The notes below the pieces were generated by a model that was given only the letters and a program-made list of their open reading frames with translations, was not told where the DNA came from and did no database searches. DNA of 64,000 nt from Psoroptes ovis (taxonomy: Eukaryota; Arthropoda; Arachnida; Sarcoptiformes; Psoroptidae). The stretch is taken from contig PQWQ01000026.1 in the NCBI GenBank assembly GCA_002943765.1, positions 1 to 64,000 on the forward strand, in the 5' to 3' direction. Each line of letters starts with the position of its first letter. Positions within the stretch are counted from its first letter, which is position 1. This document shows, in pieces, positions 56,071 through 64,000 of the stretch. The position numbers were made by a program, and so were the translations under genes.

Positions 56071-58252
56071 TCATAGTGTATTAGTACCAAGTGAATCGGC
56101 TTCCGAATCAGAACCACCAGATATTGATGATGATCCCACTTCGACATTGTTCGATGTTTCATTCAAATCAAATCGTTCACCGATTGTTTCTTTTTCAATC
56201 AAAGAATGATGATCATCACCGATACTACTATTGTTGTGATCTATGATTGTTCGATGATCAATATTTTGAAATATATCATATAAAGTTGTTATGAAACGAT
56301 AAACATCCATAAATGAATTGTATAATGGTGTCGGTGCTACACGCATTACGCTTGGCATTCGTATATCACACTAAAATTGAATAATTTGAAATTGAAATAA
56401 TTAAAAATTTATGAAATTTTAAATTTTTCCATTACAAATACTTACAACAATACCACGTTTTTGAAATTGTTGATGTATAATCGATAATGGTACTGAAAAT
56501 ATTAATGATAATTGTGCACCACGTTGTTCAGGATTTGATGGTGTAATTATTTCGATTGATGGCATCATTAATAATTTATTATGATCATTATTATTTGTAT
56601 CATTATCATTTTCTTTATTGTTGGTTAATGGGAAAAATAGCTTCAACATCAATTCCAAATAACCTGTCAATAGAAATTGTTTTTGTCGTAATTCTTCCAT
56701 TGATGTTTGATCAAATATTTCTAGGCTAGTCATCAACATTGCATTCAACACTGGTGATGGATTACTAAGTTTAAACATATCGGCACCTATGGCTGGATCA
56801 AATTCACTGTTCATCAGGAATTTTGTCTTTACATTATTACCCCACCATCCTTGATACATTGGAAAGGTATTATTATATGAATGGAAATATTTTTCATTAA
56901 CAAATATTGCTCCAATGCTCCCGGCACCGGCATTCATGTACTGGTTTGAAAAAAAAAAAAAATTCAAAAAATTAGATTGAATCAATACATTTAAATATAT
57001 CAATCAATCAATCAATAGGTATCAATTACCTTATAAGTACACCAAGCGGCAAAATCAACATTCCATTCATCCAAATAAATTGGAACATTGCCTACAGCAT
57101 GTGCTAAATCAACACCAACAATAATACCATTTTTATGTGCTTCTTCAGTCAATCGTTTTACATTCAATAATTGCCCAGTGTAATATTGTACAGCTGGTAA
57201 CAGTGCAACTTTGATTTCACTACCTTGTTCATTGAATATTTGTATGATATCATCTTCATTTAGCAAGTTTTCACCCTATGCAGTAGACATTTGATTAGAT
57301 AAGTATCTGTTTATAACGTAAAGCCCCAGCACAACTTACTTTTCTAGGCTTCAATAAGATTAGACCTTTTTCAGGCGTTATACCATGCGATCTTAGCTGT
57401 GATTTTGCTACATACTAAGCACAATTGGAAATCTTGATCAATAAGAATTTTAGAATTGAATTTGAATCGAATTACGAACCGTATCGGAAGGAAATGCATG
57501 ATCTTCAATCACCAATTTATAACGTTTCGAATCGGGCCGATAAAATGTAGCCAATAACAGATGCAGATTGACAGTTAACCCGTTCAATATTGCAATTTCA
57601 TTTTCTTTTGCACCGACCATTCTTGACATTAATTTTTTTGCCGGTAAATCAGACAAAGCGGCCGGTAAATAACCATGAAAATGGCTATGCACCCCTTTGT
57701 CCGCCCAATTATCCAATACTTTTTGTACATTTTGATCTAATAATTTTGGTTTCAATCCAAGAGATTGTCCACATAGATAAACACATTCTTCATTCACATC
57801 TTTAATGATACTTTTGTCGACTGTTTAAAAAAAAAACAAAATTAAAGGCTATTGATACCATCAAATTGCAATAATACTGACTATTTGGTAAATTAATTTT
57901 TTTCGGAAAAACAAACAAATCACGAAACGTGCTCAACGAATCATTCTTGTCCATTAATCGGGCAAATTCAGCCGATTCAATCGATACATTCCATTTGTTA
58001 GCATTACTACGTAATATTGCCAATGGATTTATTTTAAATTTTGATTGCTTGTTGACATGTATGAAGATACGGAGATGTAATTCTCAAAAATAATTCAAAA
58101 ATGATACCAAATTTCAAAAAATTACTTACCAATTCCTTAATTTTCTGTCTACATTTTGATTTCGAATCAATAATACTGTTGTCATTGTTGCTATTGTTGC
58201 TGTTGTTGTTATTGTTGTTGTCGGTTTTAGTGTTCATCATCATCATCATCAT
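56071..58252 (-). CDS. KYNU, kynureninase
   Basis: 581-aa PLP enzyme that cleaves kynurenine (or 3-hydroxykynurenine) to anthranilate (or 3-hydroxyanthranilate) plus alanine, a step of tryptophan breakdown and de novo NAD synthesis. Seven minus-strand exons: 58130-58252, 57882-58047, 57480-57820, 57340-57414, 57030-57275, 56446-56940, 56071-56370, all in phase. Family marks: YLCGQSLGLKPK (substrate and PLP pocket), ILNGLTVNLHLL, EDHAFPSDTY, GVDLAHAVGN, and the Schiff-base Lys317 in WCTYK/YMNAGAG, split exactly at an exon border. MYQGWWG, ITPSNPEQRGAQLS and CDIRMPSVMRVAPTPLYNSF follow. The chain is longer than the ~465 aa of human KYNU because of a Met/Asn-rich N-terminus (1-40), an Asn/Asp insert near 435-445, and a ~65-aa Ser/Asp/Glu-rich C-terminal extension. 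The start is the first of six consecutive ATGs. Confidence 0.94.
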
Positions 58253-58846
58253 ATATTTACAAAAATTAAAATTTCATAAGATTTATTGATGATTTCATAA
58301 CATTCGATGATGTTTATTTGTTTGTTTGTTTGTTTGTTTATTTGGTTGATTTGATATTTGGTTGATTTGATTATTTGAAAATTGTTTGATTTGATCGGTT
58401 GAGTGTGAAATTTTATATCGAAATTATTTCTGTTATTTTGTTTTTGGATATATTTCAATATCAACCAGCCAACCAATCAACAAAAATATGCCCAAACAGA
58501 TCAATAATTTTTCATTATCATCATCAACCACCATCATATGCCCGTTTTGTTTATATACTTTGGGGAAAAAAAGAAAATTTTCTTCTTCTTCGCTGTTTTC
58601 GAATGATAATCGCCTTTGATTTCAAAAATTTGATTTGATATATTTATTTTACAACAAAGATATCTACATAATACATACCATACATACATACCATCTCGAT
58701 TGCCATATTGTCTCAAAACGTCTACGTCAATATTTCTTTCAAAGATTTCTTTCTAAGATTTTTGTTTGGTGCCCAAAGATCTTGTTCACAAGGCTTTTTC
58801 GTTTGTTTGAAGACAATCATGACAAGTCACATTGAAATGTCAAATA

Positions 58847-58849
<3 letters not shown>

Positions 58850-58877
<28 letters not shown>
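58850..58877. repeat. GT microsatellite
   Basis: Fourteen GT units. Confidence 0.92.
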
Positions 58878-58880
<3 letters not shown>

Positions 58881-59868
58881 ATGTTTCATACCTGTTCATT
58901 TAAGGGTTAAATGAATTCTTTGTTGGTTAATTAATTAAATAATTAATCAAATAAATTAATCAGAAAAAAAAATCATTTTTTTTTTGACATGATAATCGCC
59001 AATAAACAATGACAAGTATTGAAAACAATTTGAAATGAAATAAACGATTAATCATTCCATCAACACATGATGATGATCGATTGATTGATTGATCATCTTC
59101 CTTAAATAATTGTAAACAATTGAATTGAAATTGAAAACAATCGATTTTTTTTTTGCTGTCAATTTTCAAAAAAATTAACCCTTAATAAGCCTCCCTCTTA
59201 AAACCCTTTGACATCTCATAGTTTGAAAAAATAGAAATCAAATTAATTGCAACAAGTTTTTGCCCTTGATAACACCGTCTTATAGCAGTTATTGTGTAAT
59301 ATAAGAATTGTAAACTGTAGTAATTAATCATCGGCAATTATCGATGCCTTTAAGACTAATTGATTAATGATGATGGTAAAAGAAGTAATTCATCCGTTAT
59401 TATTTTTGAAAGGTATCAACCTCATAAAATCTATCAATCATTTTCGGAATCATAATTAATTAAAACGTTTCTATTTTTGGGTTTTGGTTAATTTTGTAAC
59501 CATTGTAAATGATCTATTGAAAACCATCATAAATAAGAACTCGTTAATGGCTGCTGTCAGTGAGTAAGCGGTACGCAAATGGTTCATTGCATCGTAAACA
59601 TTCATTTTTGATGATGGATATCATCATCAAATCATCATAAAATTAGCATTTTTGTCGATTACAAGTCCATTATTATTTACCGAAAATATATCCATGATAA
59701 TGATAAACAATCATTTTAATACCATTGAATCAATGGATAAAAATGAATGATTTCTTAATTTATTCATTTATTCAAATTTCGCATTAATCAATTCAAATAG
59801 TCAGACATCAAAATGATACCCCTAGTAAATATTTGTGTATTTGTTAAAGGTTATAGCCATTCATTACA

Positions 59869-59985
59869 AGGGTTTAAAGTTTTAATTCAGAGTTTTAAAA
59901 TTAATTTTCGAAGTTTTCAATGAAATTTTCAACTGTAAAATTACGAAATTCAATTTCAAAACTCTGAATTAAAACTTTAAACCCT
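59869..59985. mobile_element. second inverted-repeat family, copy C (best preserved)
   Basis: 117 bp. The left end AGGGTTTAAAGTTTTAATTC and right end GAATTAAAACTTTAAACCCT are exact reverse complements, and the match continues inward. It defines the termini of this family. Confidence 0.88.
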
Positions 59986-61135
59986 GTTATTTTATTTCCA
60001 ATTCAAGTGCGTTTCCTACCAATTTTTTTTTGTACAATTTGTTACATGCACTAAAATTGCATTCATAAATGTTGACTGACGCAATTTGGACAATGTACAA
60101 TTCATTTGCATACAATTTCAATTGAAGATTATCTACCATTTGTCATACGGTTGGTCTTTGTGCATAACAGGAAAATAATGATAATAATAAATGGTAAAAA
60201 TAAACCGGAATATGACATGATTTCATCTTTGAATGACCACTTTTGTATTCATTTTTGTTACATTTCACAAAACGAATTTAATAATTATTTCATGATAAAA
60301 TGGTGCCATACAAACACTATTACTTGGTATAAGACATTTGAAATGATAATCAAATGCATCATATCACGAAAACAATGGTAATTATATAATGGTGTTTGTC
60401 ATTGTTATTCGGCGTTGACAAACAATTTAATTCAATTGTTGTTCGGTGTTATTTGTTGCAACGTGTTAACCTTATTATTAATTCTAAAATTGTAACCTTT
60501 TAAATGACATGAATAACTTGAAATCCCCGAAAGCAAAATTTAAAAAGTTTTTTTTCCCACCTGTTGCATTCCAACCTTTGATTTTGAAAATTTTGTCTCT
60601 TTTTCGTTCGAAATTCGAATGTTGACCAAATTCCATAGTTACTTAAATACCGTTATTCAAGAACATTTGACATTTCTTGGTTTTACCGTTACCGATGATT
60701 AACTGGTGTAGATATTTAATACCCATTCGAATAAACCCTGTACCATCCACCAATAGTTGCCATAGTTGCCGAAAAAATACTGGTCGACCACCATCTAAGA
60801 AGAGAGATATACACCAGGAAAGAGAGAGAGAAGATTTATATACGATTAAATGATAGATGAAATCATCAAATATCAGAGGATATTTCAAAGGTTGTTGGTT
60901 GGTTGTTTGTTTTGCTTACCCGAAGATATTCACAGTCAAAATTACCCGAGTGTTTATGAGAAATAAAGAGATATCAAATCACCCGAAGATAGCCAGTTGA
61001 AGATGATGGATTATTGATTGTGTAGATTTTCAATATTTTCGATTAGATTCGACCGATTTTCGTGAATTTCAAAGCAATATTCAATTACAGTGTGCTTCGT
61101 GTTCAATTATAGTTGAGTTTGATCGAGTTTCAATC

Positions 61136-61852
61136 ATGATAATTGCTCCAAAATTGATTATTTTGATAATTGCTGCTGTTGTTGCTGCTGCTGTTATTGA
61201 TGCAGCAACCATTAATCAACAACAACAATATTCACCAATTGTTTCCAACATTAATCATCATCAATCAATCATTGATAATGTACAACACCATCAGCAACGA
61301 CAACCTATTGGTGAATTTATGTCCGAAAATCATCGAAGATCTTCGACAAATAGTTACGATGTTGCACCACAATATTTTGCATCAAACAATTTCCAATCGC
61401 TTGCCAATGACCAGCAAATGATGATGATGAATGTTGATGGTGTAGTTGTTGATCAATCAATCAAAAATGATAATCGATTATCATCATCATCATCACCGGC
61501 GGCTGTGCTACTCAAACGTTATGATATGAAAAAATATTTATTAAAAAAAATTCTTGGCAATCAACATGATTTAGATGATGATAATCACGATGATCACGAA
61601 GGTTTCTTTTCACAAAAACATCTTAAACGTCATGGTACAGCCGGATTAGCGGCCAAAATTCTTGGCGAATTGATTGGGATAAAAATTCGTGAATCAATCG
61701 AAAATTTTGGTAAATCATTCAGTGAAGCGGCTAAAGATTTTACGGCCCGTAATTTTGTATCGTTAGGACAATTATTTGTTCGATTATTTCAGGGACCACA
61801 ATCATTATCATCATCATCATCATCATCATCGATTCAATCGAATCAAAATTAA
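61136..61852 (+). CDS. secreted propeptide-like protein, unknown family
   Basis: 238 aa, family not recognised. Residues 1-23 form a clear signal peptide (LIILIIAAVVAAAVIDA, likely cut after Ala23 or Ala24). A Gln/His/Asn-rich spacer (25-120) follows. Two Lys-Arg pairs, 127-128 and 164-165, fit prohormone convertase sites. They bracket a segment that begins cationic and amphipathic (YDMKKYLLKKILGN) and turns acidic (DLDDDNHDDHE). After the second pair comes a ~60-residue amphipathic region (HGTAGLAAKILGELIG, SFSEAAKDFTARNF), then a Ser-rich end. No cysteines are seen. It could be a neuropeptide or antimicrobial-type precursor, or a structural secreted protein. Single exon; start chosen as the ATG opening the signal peptide. 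Confidence 0.65.
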   Translation: MIIAPKLIILIIAAVVAAAVIDAATINQQQQYSPIVSNINHHQSIIDNVQHHQQRQPIGEFMSENHRRSSTNSYDVAPQYFASNNFQSLANDQQMMMMNVDGVVVDQSIKNDNRLSSSSSPAAVLLKRYDMKKYLLKKILGNQHDLDDDNHDDHEGFFSQKHLKRHGTAGLAAKILGELIGIKIRESIENFGKSFSEAAKDFTARNFVSLGQLFVRLFQGPQSLSSSSSSSSIQSNQN

Positions 61853-63015
61853 TAATCGAAATGAACGATTGATTGATTGATCGGATGAAATGATTATTGA
61901 TGTGTAAATATTTGAGCAATCATAATTGAAATCTTATTATTTATTTATTCATTTTCACCCTTTCATATTTCATTTGAATTATTTATGAAATTTCAAATAA
62001 ATATTTTCGAATTTTTCAAAAATCACAACTTCTTTGGCCAACAACAGATGTCGCTCGCGATTAAATTGTTGCGTTTGATTTGGCGAAATTTTCGAAATTT
62101 AAAATTCGAGTTTTTTTCGATGCATTATTTCGATCGGAAATCATTTATGCAAATGGAAAAAAATATTAAGAAAACATCAAAAATAATAGCCCCAGTTTGG
62201 CATATTTAAAGGTAAACAAACAATTTCATATGTCTTTCTTTCAAGATGCTTTCGACTTTTCCGCGTTGATTTCCGCGTTGATCTTCTTAAATCATTTCTT
62301 GAAGCTTTCAAATCTCTTTTTGAATCTCTCGTTGAATGTAAACAAAACATCGTTCATTTTGCTGGTGTTAATCTTCATTAAACATTTCTAATCCCTTATT
62401 TATTATCTGATAAATGATAATTAAATGACGTTGTGTAATCACCTCGAATCAAGCTGTAATGGCGGCAACATTAAAGGTTTGAATCAATGGATTCAGGTAA
62501 AATTCACACAGATTTGATTGAATTGAATCGAATTTATCGTTAAATTTTCCAAGATATTCAAATATTAAAAGAGTAAATCTGATCATTTTCGAAGATAGAG
62601 AAATTGTGATCATAAATTTTTTGTGTTGAAAGGAGAGAGCTGTCCAAGAAACAGGTTTTATTATCAAAAGACAATCATATCAAATGGCCAGACAACTGGT
62701 TATTTGCCCATTTAATTGTGGTGTTATATTTTAAAGAAATATATGTAAGAAATTTATGCCTTTTCTCCACACAATCACTTACCTACTGACCCAATTTCAC
62801 TAATGGTAAAACATCATTTTCATTCATTGGTCCCTTTAGCCTTTTTCTTTGAAAATTTTCTTAGAACAAAAATTTTTTCGAAGTGTTTCAAAAATTCAAG
62901 TATTTCATTCATTTTTATTCGAATTGTTTATTTAGTTAGGTAGTTTTTCAATCGATTAATTAATTAATTAATTCATAATTGTAATTAATCAATCAATCAA
63001 TCAATCATCAAATCA
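61853..63015. other. spacer and PDSS2 upstream region
   Basis: Non-coding, AT-rich, with AATT/TTAA runs just before PDSS2. No element or gene recognised. Confidence 0.5.
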
Positions 63016-64000
63016 ATGATTTCGACAATTTTCAAGTCAATTTCAGCCAAATTTTGGGCAGACAAATCATCGAAATGTATGATTCGATTTCGAAATCTAT
63101 GTTCATCATCATCATCATTTGCCACGTCGATTCGACATCAAAAACATGATCATGATTTAAAATTAATGCCAAACAACAACAACAACCAAGCTATAAGATT
63201 AAATGAAATTCTTTCGAATTCAAAACAAATTCTATCATCTGAATCATCATCATCGTTATCGGCAAAACAAAATGATCAACCAAACTTGCAGAATTTAATC
63301 GCTGAAGAAGTTATGATCATAACACATATATTGAAAAAATTGGTCGGTACCAATTATTCATTGGCCGAAATACAAAAGTAAGTCCATGTTTTGTTGATTT
63401 CAAATTGAATTTGAAACATTTATGAAATATTTCTCTCATTAGACTTTATGAAAATGAATCTTCATCCGATCATTTTATGCGTGGTTTGATTGTTTTGCTG
63501 ATATCGAAAGCAGCCGAATCATCGGCAACAAATAACGCATCGACCAGTTCAGATATTTCAAAAATACAATGGCGTTTAGCTAAAATTATTGAAATGATAC
63601 ATATGGCTGTCGTTATTCATCAACGTATACGTAATGTTCAATTTGAAACATTAGATTCCGGATCAATCGAAACACAAGTAAATTTGAGTAATAAAATTTC
63701 AGTACTTTATGGTGATTTTTTATGGGCAAAAGCATGGAAAGAATTGGCCGATATGAATGATTTAGAAGTAATCGATATGATGGTATCCGTATTGTTGAAT
63801 AATTCGATTGGACAATTTCTATCTGAAATCGAATCAATTGATTTACATTCAAAAATGAATATTGATTATTGGACTAAGAAAAATTTCTTACAAAATGCAT
63901 GCCTTACTGCATTCGGTTGTCGTTCAACATTGAAATTAGTCGGTATTAATGAACAATTACAAAGCGAAGCATATGATTTTGGTAAAAATTTCGGTTTCTT
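63016..64000 (+). CDS. PDSS2, decaprenyl-diphosphate synthase subunit 2 (5' part)
   Basis: Partial gene, cut by the right edge. Exons 63016-63377 and 63443-64000+, with a 65-bp GT-AG intron in phase 2. PDSS2 is the non-catalytic partner of PDSS1 in the mitochondrial enzyme that makes the prenyl tail of ubiquinone. The N-terminus is basic and Ser-rich with few acids (FKSISAKFWADKSSK, RFRNLCSSSS), fitting mitochondrial import. Family marks: LNEILSNSKQIL, KKLVGTNYSLAEIQ, LRGL-type MRGLIVLLISKAAE, EMIHMAVVIHQRIRN, NKISVLYGDFLWAKAWKELA and SEAYDFGKNFG. The aspartate-rich DDxxD motif of catalytic prenyltransferases is absent at VIHQRIRN, as expected for subunit 2. Confidence 0.92.

Larger units (their letters stand above)
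58253..61135. other. intergenic region KYNU to secreted-protein gene
   Basis: 2.9 kb with a GT microsatellite (58850-58877) and one copy of the second inverted-repeat family (59869-59985). A minus-strand patch (60697-60920) has splice-like signals but no start codon (see rejected items). The right end is the promoter and leader of the plus-strand gene at 61136. Confidence 0.6.

Noticed and set aside
60643..60920. Minus-strand patch with a good acceptor (CTCTCTTCTTAG) and a GTAAGC donor, joining to an aromatic-rich short frame
   Set aside because: Each of the three joined frames meets a stop upstream before any ATG, and no further splice site supplies a start. It could be a UTR or a dead exon; not enough to call a gene.
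1..64000. tRNA, rRNA, snRNA and known microRNA genes
   Set aside because: Read by eye for B-box-like GGTTCGA and well-known miRNA seeds; none found in a convincing context. A covariance-model scan would be needed to exclude them.

Overview
The window looks like nuclear DNA of a small-genome arthropod, most likely an acariform (astigmatid, house-dust-mite-like) mite. The reasons are very AT-rich sequence, tiny introns (about 50-120 bp in most genes) with GT-AG borders, Asn/Gln/Ser/His runs inside coding exons, and a secreted ML-domain protein of the NPC2 / mite group-2 allergen type. The organism call is inference; no marker gene fixes the species.

Left end (1-10.6 kb): a 44-bp satellite array runs off the left edge and ends in a 32-A tract at 1461. 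It is followed by a minus-strand orphan gene (1993-2739) and a seven-exon secreted or GPI-anchored alpha carbonic anhydrase (3321-5898, minus). Region 10.6-24.2 kb is gene-dense: a FAAH2-like amidase (minus), a possible one-TM orphan (minus), an ML-domain lipid-binding secreted protein (plus), the mitochondrial carrier SLC25A44 (minus), the ribosome-biogenesis protein WDR46/Utp7 (plus) and a neuropeptide-type class A GPCR (minus) whose DRY motif reads GRY.

Middle (24.2-46.1 kb): about 22 kb without a recognisable gene. It holds 18 of the window's 30 copies of short mariner-like MITEs, plus palindromes and homopolymer tracts. Right part (46.1-64 kb): SLC25A32 (mitochondrial folate/FAD-type carrier, minus) with two frame-compatible alternative terminal exons 3.7 kb apart, FAF2/UBXD8 (minus) head-to-head with LIAS (lipoyl synthase, plus), kynureninase KYNU (minus), a secreted dibasic-site protein (plus) and the 5' part of PDSS2 (plus, cut by the window edge).

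The genes are mostly unrelated housekeeping functions, several of them mitochondrial (SLC25A44, SLC25A32, LIAS, PDSS2). Packing is tight. WDR46 and the GPCR converge with 51 bp between stop codons; LIAS and KYNU converge with about 355 bp; FAF2/LIAS and SLC25A44/WDR46 are divergent pairs with about 300 and 580 bp between start codons. I found no tRNA, rRNA, known microRNA, CRISPR array or transposase gene. The best candidates for something new are the duplicated last exon of SLC25A32, the hairpin-forming MITE families, the GRY receptor, the two-monomer satellite and the secreted propeptide-like gene.
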